A stretch of 64,000 nucleotides of DNA from NCBI GenBank assembly GCA_965215345.1, contig CBDCDL010000002.1, positions 3,224,001-3,288,000 on the forward strand, in the 5' to 3' direction. Under the pieces are notes generated by a model, which saw only the letters and a program-made list of their open reading frames with translations, did not search any database and was not told where the DNA came from. The position numbers and the translations under genes are program-made. The stretch is from CATQHW01 sp965215345. GTDB lineage: Bacteria > Spirochaetota > Spirochaetia > SZUA-6 > Bin103. Shown here in pieces: positions 7,489 to 16,101 of the stretch. Positions within the stretch are counted from its first letter, which is position 1. Each line of letters opens with the position of its first letter.

Positions 7489-10400
7489 TCATGGCGCGTC
7501 TCCGTGTCCGTAGCTCACCGCATCCTCCCGAACCTCCATCGGCTTTCGCAGGGCGTTCACGCTGAGGTAGTAGTGGGCGACCTTGGTGACTTCGTGCCAC
7601 GGGAATCCGGCAGGGTCGATGATCGGGTCCTGGAGGTTAGGTACGGTTGCGCAGTCGGTGACCACGTACAACCAGTAGCAGTCACGGCGGTCCTCGGCTA
7701 CGCGGCGCTCGTTGGGCGTGAGGAGGATGCTGCCGGTCGGGCCGGCGAGTCCCTTCACCTCGATCAGGCGCAACTCGCCCGATTGCAGGTCGAGGCTGGT
7801 CACATCGTATCCGAGGTTCTTCTCGTGGACGTCGTAGACTTGGCAGCCGCGGGCGGCTTCGTGCTCCATGACGATCCGCATGGCCGTCATCTCGGTCTCG
7901 GGGTGCGGGCGCAGCCGGCGGACGTCCAGGGTCTCGCGTTCGGGGTGGGGGAGGATGAGCGCGCTGGCCAGCCGCTCGACGCCCTGCAGCGTGACGGCGC
8001 GCTGGCGGCCGAGCTCCTCGCGCCGCCGCTCCCTCCGTGCCAGGACTTCGGCATGGCGGGTTTCGGCCTGGGCCAGACGGCCCTCGGCCCCGGTGACTTC
8101 GTGCTCCAGTTCGTCGTTGACGCGACCGATCTCGTCGTCGATGCGCTGCAGCACCTCGGTCAGGGACAGCTCGACGTGTTCGGCCACGCGGTCGATCTCG
8201 GCGACGCGTTCGGTGCGGACCTCGTCGATGAACGGCGTGAGGGCGTGCTCGTTGAGCCAGGAGGTCGGTTCCGGGAGGGACGCGACGGGCGGCAGATTCC
8301 CGGACGCCGGCGTGGGGCTCAGGTCGCCGAGCACGTCCGGGCCTCGGAGGGCCGGCGAACCGTCACTCGTCAGCTCCACGGCGAACAGGCGTTCGTGGAT
8401 CACGTGCCCAAGGCCGTCGACGACACGGGCGCGGTAGAAGTCGAGGCGTGACGGCGCCGCGTGCGCGAGCGAATGGAAGCAGGCGCCGCGGGCACACGAC
8501 TCCCGACCGTGGTCCAGGCTGTGCCGGCGCAGCGCCTCGAACAGGGGATGTCCCGGCGTAACCCATTCCAGGCTGTTCCGCTCGGCGGTCTTGCGGTCCG
8601 TCGACAGGCGCGGGTAGCGGGCCGACAGATCCGGGAGCTTCCAGTCCGGGTCGCGCTCGTGCTTCTTCAGTCCCGACGGGGTGCGGCCGGGATCGAAGGT
8701 ATGCGCCATGCCGCTCACCGGCCGCAGGGCCAGGGCCGCGTCTCCGGCGCACTCGGTGATGAAGCGCGCGATGCTCTCGGGGACCACCCGCCGCTCCTGG
8801 GCGCGGGCGCGGCGTTCGATCAGCATGTTCAGGTTGAGCTTCCTGGCGGCCAGCCCTTCCAGCGCCGTCTGGCAGATGGAACGAAAACGTCCTTCGTCCA
8901 CGTCCTTCAGGAGGCGGTCCTCGAAGTCTTCCTCGCCCAGCTTGCCGGCGTAGAAGTCGCGCAGCACGCGCTCGATCTGCGCGGACGGCAGGACCTCGCC
9001 CACGACGTTGAAGACCGCGTCGTCGTCGAGGGCGTCACGGATCTCCTGCAGCTTGTCCAGCAGCCGCTGCAGGACCCGCCCCTCTATGGTGTTGGTCGCG
9101 ACGAAGTTGAAGATCAGGCAGTCGAGGCGCTGCCCGTAGCGATGGATACGGCCCATGCGCTGTTCGAGGCGGTTCGGATTCCACGGGATGTCGTAGTTGA
9201 AGAGGATGTGGCAGCACTGCAGGTTGATCCCTTCGCCGGCCGCCTCGGTGGCGACCAGTACCTGTATGGCGCCTTCGCGGAACTGCTGCTCGGCGTGGAG
9301 CCGGGTTCCCGCTTCGTCGCGCGAGCCGGGCTTCATGCCGCCGTGGATGCAGCCCACCGTGAACCCCCATGCCTTGAGCCGCTCCATCAGGTAGTCGAGG
9401 GTGTCCCTGAACTCGGTGAAGATCAGCAGGCGTTGCTCGGGGCGGTCGAAGAACCCCTCGTCCTGCATGATCGTGCGGAGACGGGTCAGCTTCGCCTCGC
9501 TGCCCGAGCCTTCGACCGCCTTCGCCTCTTCGGCGAGCTGCCGGAGCTCGGCGATCTCCTCATGGACCTGATCGGCGTTCCCGGCCAACGTGCAGGCATC
9601 CAGGATCCGCTCCAACTTCTCGCGTTCGGCTTCCTCCAGTTCGTCGAGCTCCTCTTGATCGGGGATGTCCGGCGGTGCGGTCTTCAGCAGATCGTGGGCG
9701 CGCTTGAGCCCCTCCTCCAGGCGCCGCGCCCGGTTTTCGAGGGAGCGCCGCATGGCACAGGTGCTGGAGGCCAGGCGCCGCTGGTACAGCGCCATCAGGA
9801 ATCCGACCGCGCGTGCCCGCGGATCGTCGCCTTCCGCGGCAGCGCGCGTGCTCTGCCGTTTGACGAAGCGTGTGACCGTCACGTAGAGCTCGAACTCGGG
9901 GCCGTCGATGGTGAAGTCGGCGGTGTGCGGGATGCGCTTCGTGAACACCGGCTTGGCGGTCCATGCTCCATCTTCCTGGCGTTCCGGGAAGTAGACCATC
10001 GCCTCCTTCGTGCGACGCAGGTAGAAGGGGGCGCGCCGGTGTTCCATCGCCTCCCGGATCGACTTCACGTCGGCATAGGCGTTCTGGTCGAGGAGTTGCA
10101 GGAACAGGGTGAAGTTCTGCGGGTCGCCCTTGTGCGGGGTTGCGGTCAGCAGCAGTACGTGGTCGGCGCTGTCGCGTAGCAGCTCGCCCAGGCGGTAGCG
10201 CTGGCTCTTGTGCGCCTCGTCCCGCGCGGACATGCGGTGCGCCTCGTCGACGATCACCAGATCCCAGCGCACCTGGGCCAATCCGGGCAGGATGTCCGTA
10301 CGCTTGGCCAGGTCGAGCGAGGTGATGATCTGGCGTTGCTCCAGCCACTGGTTGACGCCGAACTGATCGCGGATGTCGCCGCCCTTGAGCACCATGAACC

Positions 10401-10926
10401 TCTCGTCGAACTTCTCGTTGAGCTCGCGCTGCCACTGGAATGCCAGGTTCGCGGGACAGGCGACGAGCACTCGTTCGATGAGGCCGCGCAGCTTGAGCTC
10501 GCGGATCAGCAGGCCGGCCATGATGGTCTTGCCGGCGCCCGCGTCGTCGGCGAGCAGGAAGCGCACGCGCGGCAGCTTGAGCAGGTGCTCGTAGACGGCT
10601 TCGAGCTGGTGGGGCAGCGGGTCCACTCGGGAGATGGAGAGCCCGAAGTACGGCTCGAACTCGTAGGCGATGCCCAGCGAGTAGGCCTGGAGGCCGAGGC
10701 GCAGCAGCCTGCCGTCGCCGTCGTAGGAGCGTCGGGAGTCGGCGATGGTCAGGCTTGCGATGTCGTCGGCGGTGAGCGTGACCCTCCGGAAGCGTTCGGA
10801 CTGCCGGCCGACCAAGCCGGCGATCCAGGTCCCGGGGCCGTCCGAGCGGACGGTCTCCACCAGCATCGGCTCGCTGAACAGCGGGCCGGTCAGGATCTGT
10901 CCTTCGTGGATGGTTGCGGCGGCCAC
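7489..10926 (-). CDS. SNF2/DEAD-type helicase with C-terminal DUF3883 domain
   Basis: A 1145-residue superfamily 2 helicase. Walker A (DDAGAGKT) lies at about 127-134, DEAH at 227-230, LLLTATPHKGD near 270, and the second RecA lobe carries EAAGEGINLQ and NRLEQRMGRIHRYGQ. A coiled-coil stretch near 980-1050 precedes a DUF3883 end (EKNLGYDVTSLD, LIEVKG), which looks like a degenerate endonuclease fold. Similar helicases occur in DISARM (DrmD) and in DUF1156/DUF499 loci. I chose GTG at 10926 because the conserved sequence starts at HEGQILTGPLFSEP; an ATG at 11076 would add 50 unconserved residues. The stop overlaps the DUF1016 start. Confidence 0.88.
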   Translation of the reverse strand: MAAATIHEGQILTGPLFSEPMLVETVRSDGPGTWIAGLVGRQSERFRRVTLTADDIASLTIADSRRSYDGDGRLLRLGLQAYSLGIAYEFEPYFGLSISRVDPLPHQLEAVYEHLLKLPRVRFLLADDAGAGKTIMAGLLIRELKLRGLIERVLVACPANLAFQWQRELNEKFDERFMVLKGGDIRDQFGVNQWLEQRQIITSLDLAKRTDILPGLAQVRWDLVIVDEAHRMSARDEAHKSQRYRLGELLRDSADHVLLLTATPHKGDPQNFTLFLQLLDQNAYADVKSIREAMEHRRAPFYLRRTKEAMVYFPERQEDGAWTAKPVFTKRIPHTADFTIDGPEFELYVTVTRFVKRQSTRAAAEGDDPRARAVGFLMALYQRRLASSTCAMRRSLENRARRLEEGLKRAHDLLKTAPPDIPDQEELDELEEAEREKLERILDACTLAGNADQVHEEIAELRQLAEEAKAVEGSGSEAKLTRLRTIMQDEGFFDRPEQRLLIFTEFRDTLDYLMERLKAWGFTVGCIHGGMKPGSRDEAGTRLHAEQQFREGAIQVLVATEAAGEGINLQCCHILFNYDIPWNPNRLEQRMGRIHRYGQRLDCLIFNFVATNTIEGRVLQRLLDKLQEIRDALDDDAVFNVVGEVLPSAQIERVLRDFYAGKLGEEDFEDRLLKDVDEGRFRSICQTALEGLAARKLNLNMLIERRARAQERRVVPESIARFITECAGDAALALRPVSGMAHTFDPGRTPSGLKKHERDPDWKLPDLSARYPRLSTDRKTAERNSLEWVTPGHPLFEALRRHSLDHGRESCARGACFHSLAHAAPSRLDFYRARVVDGLGHVIHERLFAVELTSDGSPALRGPDVLGDLSPTPASGNLPPVASLPEPTSWLNEHALTPFIDEVRTERVAEIDRVAEHVELSLTEVLQRIDDEIGRVNDELEHEVTGAEGRLAQAETRHAEVLARRERRREELGRQRAVTLQGVERLASALILPHPERETLDVRRLRPHPETEMTAMRIVMEHEAARGCQVYDVHEKNLGYDVTSLDLQSGELRLIEVKGLAGPTGSILLTPNERRVAEDRRDCYWLYVVTDCATVPNLQDPIIDPAGFPWHEVTKVAHYYLSVNALRKPMEVREDAVSYGHGDAP

Positions 10927-11079
10927 TGGTTGCTTCGTTTGCTCAGATTCCGGGATCGGACGAATTGATGCGGCCGGGCGCCGGCTCCTGCGGCATGGCT
11001 TGAGCAGGGTCTGGCGGTTCGACACCGCCCGGTCGACGCTACGTGGGGGCTGCCTGGACGTTAACTCCCAAGGCACCGA

Positions 11080-11108
11080 CAGTTACCACGTTTCGGCGAG
11101 TTCGTCAA
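11080..11108 (-). promoter_or_regulatory. Possible sigma-70 promoter for the defence operon
   Basis: On the minus strand TTGACG (11108-11103) is followed after 17 bases by TAACTG (11085-11080). The -35 and the spacing are good and the -10 is weak. It lies in the 290-base divergent gap (10927-11216) between the helicase and a small membrane-protein gene, the only long gap upstream of this operon; I see nothing else defined in that gap. Confidence 0.35.
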
Positions 11109-11216
11109 GGTCATCCCGGTTGCTGCGACGGCTCGATTGTGCGTAACATCTGCCGCCGACCAGATTTGCACGGCACGTGCCCGTGCAGCCGCTGAGTCGG
11201 GAGGCTCCGTTCGAAA

Positions 11217-11747
11217 TTGGGAAAGAGATCAGCATCGACGTTTACCGTGGTGGTTCTGGCGGTAGCGTTGGTCATAACCGCGTCCATTCTTGTCCATGTA
11301 CTGTTCTCCAAACACGTCACCGATCTGACGATCGAGTTGCTCGCCGCGATCATCGCCGTCGTTCTGGTCGTGGCGTCGGTCGGCGTGACGATTCACTTTC
11401 AGGTTCGTTCCGAAACCGAACGGGAGTATCGCGTCGAGTTGTTTCGGCAGAAGCTCGATTTGTACCGGGACACCATCGCGTGTGTCACGAAAGCCGATGA
11501 CGACGGTGTGATCGACGACCATGAGATCGAGGAGATGCGCAACTACGCGCGGCTGACCGCCCTCGTCGGCAGTCGGGAGTTGGTACGCTCGCTCGCTGAG
11601 TTCGTATCCGTCGTGGAGCAGAGCCGCAGCATCACCCGCGAGGAAGAGCAAGGTTCCTTTCGGTCCGTGTTGCAGGAAATGCGCAACGACCTGGGCGTGG
11701 TAGAGGGAGACGTCCGGGAGGACGTCAAGCGGCTGATGAAGGGTTGA
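11217..11747 (+). CDS. Small two-helix membrane protein, unknown function
   Basis: A 176-residue protein with two hydrophobic segments near the N-terminus (about residues 9-29 and 36-60) followed by a charged, probably helical cytoplasmic tail. I do not recognise the family. A TTG start is supported by GGGAGG 12 bases upstream. The tail contains DDDGVIDDHEIEEMR, an acidic stretch that looks somewhat like an EF-hand-type loop but is not a clear match. It diverges from the helicase gene; whether it belongs with the defence island is unknown. Confidence 0.65.
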   Translation: MGKRSASTFTVVVLAVALVITASILVHVLFSKHVTDLTIELLAAIIAVVLVVASVGVTIHFQVRSETEREYRVELFRQKLDLYRDTIACVTKADDDGVIDDHEIEEMRNYARLTALVGSRELVRSLAEFVSVVEQSRSITREEEQGSFRSVLQEMRNDLGVVEGDVREDVKRLMKG

Positions 11748-11768
11748 GTCGGGGTCGTTCGCGTCCGG

Positions 11769-12536
11769 TCAGCGCAAGGCGAATACGCCGCGCACGGTCA
11801 CCCGGATGACGCCGCGGCCCACGCTGATCGGCGTGTCGGCGGCCGCGGACCTCAGCATCGCGCCCGCGGAGAGAGTGGGGTATGGACCGTAGTCCGGGGG
11901 GCCGTCCTCGCCGATTTCGAGCAACGGCCCCAGTTCCCGGTTGGATGCCTCCGCCAGTTGCCGCGCCGTGCGGTGCAGCCGGTCCACCGCGTCGCGTCGC
12001 GCTGCCTGCCGATGCCGTTCCGGGGCGGCGTGGGTAAACGCGATGCGGTCGATTGCCAGCGCATCGCCGCCGGCCCTCGATGCCGCGTCGATGATGGCTC
12101 CCACGGTGTCCAGGTCCCGGTACGTGACCGTCAGCGCGTGGACGACGCGGTAGCCGTTCAGGCGGCGCCCGCCGTCGTTGGTGTACCGGTAGTCGGGGTC
12201 GATGCTGAACCGGTTGGTACGGAGGTCCTCTTCTTCCACCCCATGCCGTGTGAGCTCGTCGATCACCGCCTGGGTCAAACGGGCGGCCCGGTCTCGGGCC
12301 GCGCTCACCGACGGTTCGATGACTTCGACGCTCATGCCGAGGACGGCGATGTCGGGCACGGCTTCGGCGCTGCCTTCGGCCCGGACCAGCACGGTTCCGG
12401 AGTGCGTGCCGGTACCGGCCACGCGGTCCGAGGCTGCCGGCGGAGGAGTCGTGCTGCAGCCGGAAGTCGCCAATGCGGCGAGGAGCAACGCAGCGAAAGC
12501 ACCGACTACGGTCGCGGCAGTGCGGTGCCTCCGCAA
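11769..12536 (-). CDS. SIMPL (DUF541) domain lipoprotein
   Basis: A 255-residue periplasmic or surface lipoprotein. A TTG start at 12536 gives a basic start (RRHRT), a hydrophobic stretch (VVGAFAALLLAALATSGC) and a lipobox-like cysteine. The lipobox is loose (T at -3), as tolerated in spirochaetes. The rest shows the SIMPL pattern: a VRAEGSAEAVPDIAVLGMSVEV start, a central VTYRDLDTVGAIIDAA segment and a C-terminal RGVIRVTVRGVFAL strand. Longer starts would run into the tRNA-Asn gene, so they are rejected. SIMPL proteins are of poorly defined function. Confidence 0.8.
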   Translation of the reverse strand: MRRHRTAATVVGAFAALLLAALATSGCSTTPPPAASDRVAGTGTHSGTVLVRAEGSAEAVPDIAVLGMSVEVIEPSVSAARDRAARLTQAVIDELTRHGVEEEDLRTNRFSIDPDYRYTNDGGRRLNGYRVVHALTVTYRDLDTVGAIIDAASRAGGDALAIDRIAFTHAAPERHRQAARRDAVDRLHRTARQLAEASNRELGPLLEIGEDGPPDYGPYPTLSAGAMLRSAAADTPISVGRGVIRVTVRGVFALR

Positions 12537-12556
12537 GCTCGGGATGTGTGCGATAG

Positions 12557-12634
<78 letters not shown>

Positions 12635-12738
12635 CCGAACGCTCACGTTCAGTGGCTGCAACACGTACTACTTCCCGGGCGGTTCGTCAAGGCGCGTTTC
12701 GTTGGACAGCCGACAAGCGCGGGGGTAGGCTCCGTGGC

Positions 12739-13032
12739 ATGGCAACCGCGCTCTCCGACGATCAGATTGAGGAAGCCCTGCAGGGGCTGGCGGGCTGGAG
12801 CCGGGACGGCGATGTGCTGCAGCGGGAGTTCACGTTCGGGAGCTTTCGCGAGGCGGTGTCGTTCATCGTCCGCATCGCCTTCGCGGCCGAGTCGGCCAAC
12901 CACCACCCGGAGCTGTGGAACGTCTACAGCACGGTGCGCATCCGGCTCGACACTCACGATGCGGGCGGCCGGATCACGCAGAAGGACGTCGACTTGGCGG
13001 CGGAGATCAGCGCGATCTCCTGGGTCTCTTGA
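12739..13032 (+). CDS. 4a-hydroxytetrahydrobiopterin dehydratase
   Basis: A 97-residue pterin-4a-carbinolamine dehydratase. The family signature is complete: SANHHPELWNVYSTVRIRLDTHDAGGRITQKDVDLA at about residues 54-89, with the catalytic His pair HH followed by PE, and a W-Y-V spacing as in DCoH/PCD enzymes. The enzyme dehydrates 4a-hydroxytetrahydrobiopterin during cofactor recycling. I start at ATG 12739 because this is the usual length; an upstream ATG at 12652 would overlap the tRNA region's leader and add unconserved residues. It is a single gene between two tRNAs. Confidence 0.93.
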   Translation: MATALSDDQIEEALQGLAGWSRDGDVLQREFTFGSFREAVSFIVRIAFAAESANHHPELWNVYSTVRIRLDTHDAGGRITQKDVDLAAEISAISWVS

Positions 13033-13066
13033 CAGCGGCCCGCCGCCTGCGGAGGGTTGCAACTCA

Positions 13067-13140
13067 GGGCGATTAGCTCAGATGGCTAGAGTACTAGCTT
13101 GACATGCTAGGGGTCACTGGTTCGAGTCCAGTATCGCCCA
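13067..13140 (+). tRNA. tRNA-Val (GAC)
   Basis: A 74-base cloverleaf. The acceptor stem GGGCGAT pairs with ATCGCCC, the D-arm is TAGCTCAGATGGCTAGA, the anticodon stem CTAGC/GCTAG encloses TTGACAT giving anticodon GAC, and the T-arm is CTGGTTCGAGTCCAG. It ends 7 bases before the stop of the convergent ankyrin gene. Confidence 0.95.
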
Positions 13141-13146
13141 TCCGAC

Positions 13147-15147
13147 CTACCCGGACCGCGCGGCGAGCCGCTTCGCGAGGTTCTTGTGGCCGCCGGCATC
13201 AGCCCAGCCGGCCGGCGTGCCGGCGTACACGCCGTCCCGCAGGCTGAGGTCGGCGCCCCGCGCGAGCAGTTCCTCGACCAGCTCTGCGTTCCCGTCGAAG
13301 GCGGCGAGGTGCAATGCCGTCGTGCCGTCGTTGCGCCTGCTGTCGACGTCGACGCCGGCGTCCAGGAGGGCGCGTACGATCTCGGTGTCGCCCAGGGGAA
13401 CGCTCTCCACCAGCGCGTGGCCGGCGACGTCCGGGGACGCGTCGACAGCCGCCTCGGTGCTCGTGGCATCGCCGGCCTGCAGCGCGGTGAGCAACCGCAC
13501 CAGCAGCGCGTGCGGCTCGTCCAGCCGCGCGCCGCCGCGGGTCAGGGCCGCGAGCATGGGCAGCGTCAGCCCGGCGTCCCGGGGCGGTGCGCTGCCGGCC
13601 AGAAGCCCCGCGGTGGTCTCACCGGGACCGCCCCGGTAGGTGTAGCAGCTCGCGTCGGGGTCGCTGCCGGCGCCCGTCAGCAGCTCGATCACCTCGACGG
13701 CGTCGGCCGGGGTCTTCTGGCGCTCGCCTTCCACCCCGTTGGCGGCCAGGTAGTGCAGCAGCGTGCAGCGGTGCGGCCGGGAGGAGCGCGCCGTGGCCAG
13801 CTCCGGGTGATCGCCCAGAAGCGCGCGCAGGCCATCCACGTCACCGCTGACGACGGCGTCCGCGGCCCGCTCGAACACCGCAGCGAACGCCGGGTCGTCG
13901 AAACTCCGGGCGCCCCGGCTCGCCCCGGCGTCGCGCAGCACCGCGGCCACAGCGTCGCGCGCCGGGCGGACCTCGACCGCCAACGCGCAGTCGAGCGGGG
14001 TCTGACCGGCGTAGTTCAGCGCGTGCGGGTCGGCGCCGGCGGCGAGCAGCGATCGGCACGCCGGTGCATCGCCGGCGTCGGCGGCCAGATGCAGCGCCGT
14101 CTGCCCATCGTCATCGACCGCGCAGGCGTCGGCGCCGCCGGCCAGCAGCAGCGCGACCGCCTGCGCGTCCGCGGCGCGCGCGGCCCGGCAGACCCACAGG
14201 TGATCGGCCGGCCGCAGGGACACGCCACCCGACGAGAGGGTCCGGTCGGCCCGTGCGCGGTGATGGGCGAAGCAGGCGCCGACCCAGCGGTCGGTCTCCC
14301 GCACGTCGCTCTCCCGCGCGCCTCGTTGCCGCAGCAGCGCCGCCGCCCCGTCGCGGTTGAGACAGACGGCGAGTGCCAGCGGCGTGCGCCCGTCCCGGTC
14401 GTGGGCCCCGACTTGGGCGCCGTGGTCGAGCAGGGCCCTGATCACGGGAAGGCCGACGTCCAGGACCACGGCCTCGTGCAGGCAGGCGCCGCCGAACCCC
14501 CATGCGCCCATGGTCCAGTTGGGGTCGCCGCCGGCCAGCAGCAACCGGACGGTCAACTCCGCGTCGCCGTAGTGCAGGCTCTGCGGCAGGGCATGGCAGA
14601 CGTGCCACTGCGGCGGATCCGCGGCCAGCAGCGCTTCCAGGCTGTCGCGGTCGCGGAGGCGCACGGCCTCCCACATCGCGCAGCCCTCGTAGAGCGTCGG
14701 GCCGTCGGCAGGGGCGGCTCCTGCGGCCAGCAGCATGCGGACCAGCGGTGCGCTGCGAGCGCGGCCTGCCGCGGCGCCCAGGACGGTGCGGTAGCCGCGG
14801 ACGGTCTCGGCCTCACGGGTCCCGGCGTTCGGATCGGCGCCCAGTTCCAGCAGCCTGCTCGCCAGGTCCAGGCGCGCGGCCGCGACCGCCGCATCGCCGG
14901 TGCGATAGCGAGAGCTGCACAGCAGGAGCAGGGGCGGCCAGCCGGTCGGGTCGACCGCCGTGTTCACACTCGCCGAGTTCAGCCGGTCCGCCGCTCCCGG
15001 GTCGGCCGCCAGCAGCGCGCACGCCGGCGAGTCGCGACGGAGTCCCGGACGCCTGTCCAGGATGGCGTCGGCCCCGGCATCGTCGCCGGCCAGGGCGGCC
15101 CGGATCAGCGCCTTCTCGGCAACGGCGGAGTCGAGGGGTTGGCTCAC
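13147..15147 (-). CDS. Ankyrin-repeat protein
   Basis: A 666-residue protein made largely of ankyrin repeats, most clearly DGRTPLALAV, DGQTALHLAADAGDAPACRSLLAAGADPHALNYAGQTPLDCAL and, near the end, DGTTALHLAAFDGNAELVEELLARGADL. No signal peptide or membrane segment is seen, so it is probably cytoplasmic. The GTG start overlaps the stop of the nucleoside hydrolase as GTGA, implying coupled expression. Ankyrin repeats bind proteins; in sponge symbionts such proteins are often discussed as host-interaction factors, but the lack of an export signal and the coupling to a metabolic enzyme leave its job open. Confidence 0.88.
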   Translation of the reverse strand: MSQPLDSAVAEKALIRAALAGDDAGADAILDRRPGLRRDSPACALLAADPGAADRLNSASVNTAVDPTGWPPLLLLCSSRYRTGDAAVAAARLDLASRLLELGADPNAGTREAETVRGYRTVLGAAAGRARSAPLVRMLLAAGAAPADGPTLYEGCAMWEAVRLRDRDSLEALLAADPPQWHVCHALPQSLHYGDAELTVRLLLAGGDPNWTMGAWGFGGACLHEAVVLDVGLPVIRALLDHGAQVGAHDRDGRTPLALAVCLNRDGAAALLRQRGARESDVRETDRWVGACFAHHRARADRTLSSGGVSLRPADHLWVCRAARAADAQAVALLLAGGADACAVDDDGQTALHLAADAGDAPACRSLLAAGADPHALNYAGQTPLDCALAVEVRPARDAVAAVLRDAGASRGARSFDDPAFAAVFERAADAVVSGDVDGLRALLGDHPELATARSSRPHRCTLLHYLAANGVEGERQKTPADAVEVIELLTGAGSDPDASCYTYRGGPGETTAGLLAGSAPPRDAGLTLPMLAALTRGGARLDEPHALLVRLLTALQAGDATSTEAAVDASPDVAGHALVESVPLGDTEIVRALLDAGVDVDSRRNDGTTALHLAAFDGNAELVEELLARGADLSLRDGVYAGTPAGWADAGGHKNLAKRLAARSG

Positions 15148-16043
15148 GAAGTCAGCACCTTGACGAAGTGGTGCAGGAAGCGCTGTGCATCCACGGTTAC
15201 GCACACCTCGGCGTTGGGCTCGACGTCACCGGCTCGTGCCGGCACCGTCGCGCCGTTCAGGCGTTCGGACCTCGTCTCCACCTCGATCCGCATGGGCCGC
15301 GTTTCGCAGAAGGTGGGATCGAACACCATGGCGACGGCCAGGGGATCGTGGAGCAGCGGGCGCGGCTCCGGATCATCGCCACCCCAGAGGTGGATCAGCT
15401 CGACGCACAGCCGGTTGACCGGTCGGTCCACCGCGCCGATGGCGCGCACCTGGCCGTAGCTCATGCGGCAGTGCTCGGTCACGTCCAGGCCGACCATCGT
15501 GATCGGCACGCCGGTCCCGAACACGATGCGCGCCGCTTCCGGGTCGCACCGCGCGTTCCACTCCGGTTGGGCGCGGTGCGTGCAGCCGCCCATGAGGCAG
15601 ATCCTGGCCTTGTCTGCCATGCGCGGTTCCAGCGCGAAGGCGCAGGCGATGTTGGTCAGCGGTCCGATCGGCACCAGTGTGACGTCGCCGTCGCCGCTCA
15701 TGACCGTGTCGACGAGGAAGTCGACGGCGCTCCGGGCGGCGGGCCTGGTGGATGCCGGATAGCGCTCGATCGCCTGCATCTGGCGCGGTCGATGCGCGGC
15801 GATCACCTCCCGGCCCTCATCGACCGGGTCGAGCAGGGGCTTGCCCAGGCCGGCGTAGACCGCCACGTCGCCGCGTCCCAGCGCCTCCAGCACGCAGCAG
15901 GCAAGCTCGGCCCGGCGGACCGTGTCGCGGAACACGGTGGTGACGCCGAGCACCTCGACTTCTCCGCACATGAGCGCATACGCCAGCGCCAGCGCGTCGT
16001 CGATGTCGTCCCCGATGTCGGTGTCCAGGATGATCTTGTGCAC
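15144..16043 (-). CDS. Inosine-uridine preferring nucleoside hydrolase family protein
   Basis: A 299-residue enzyme of the IUNH family. The calcium-binding signature DTDIGDDIDDALAL is at about residues 6-19, and the conserved VPIGPLTNIA lies near the middle (IGPLTNI being the family's second hallmark). A His (DVTEHCRM) and a HDPLAV segment complete the usual active-site set. It hydrolyses the N-glycosidic bond of ribonucleosides to feed base and ribose salvage. I start at GTG 16043, giving the usual family start; ATG 16067 would add eight residues. No clear ribosome-binding site precedes either. The stop is overlapped by the ankyrin gene. Confidence 0.88.
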   Translation of the reverse strand: MHKIILDTDIGDDIDDALALAYALMCGEVEVLGVTTVFRDTVRRAELACCVLEALGRGDVAVYAGLGKPLLDPVDEGREVIAAHRPRQMQAIERYPASTRPAARSAVDFLVDTVMSGDGDVTLVPIGPLTNIACAFALEPRMADKARICLMGGCTHRAQPEWNARCDPEAARIVFGTGVPITMVGLDVTEHCRMSYGQVRAIGAVDRPVNRLCVELIHLWGGDDPEPRPLLHDPLAVAMVFDPTFCETRPMRIEVETRSERLNGATVPARAGDVEPNAEVCVTVDAQRFLHHFVKVLTS

Positions 16044-16101
16044 TGCGAGCAGGTACAGTAGGCGCATCCATGGGGGAACCGGAAGTGGCCGGCTGCGCGC
16101 G

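Larger units (their letters stand above)
6971..7492 (-). pseudogene. Truncated DUF1016 (YhcG-like) nuclease gene, N-terminal domain only
   Basis: The ATG overlaps the helicase stop by ATGA. The first 100 or so residues are a clear DUF1016 N-terminal domain (MTAAYWMIGRHIVEFEQ, YGTALIERLALDLKRRFGRGFSRQN, MRVFYLTYP), followed by the family's variable linker with CQTLSG and CQTPSG motifs. The C-terminal PD-(D/E)XK nuclease domain that should follow is absent: the last 60 residues match nothing I know and the frame ends at 6971. Full members have about 350 residues. This is either a pseudogene or an isolated N-terminal domain kept as an accessory DNA- or protein-binding module. Confidence 0.7.

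Noticed and set aside
8461..10179. Long plus-strand ORF of 572 codons opposite the helicase
   Set aside because: It is antisense to clear helicase motifs, low in complexity and rich in residues typical of high-G+C shadow frames. The same holds for long antisense frames at 13186-15459, 41636-43543 and 60905-62947.
1..11076. Complete DISARM system
   Set aside because: The DrmA/DrmB (DUF1998) genes and a PLD gene are not visible; only the DUF3883-type helicase and a methylase are shared in general type.
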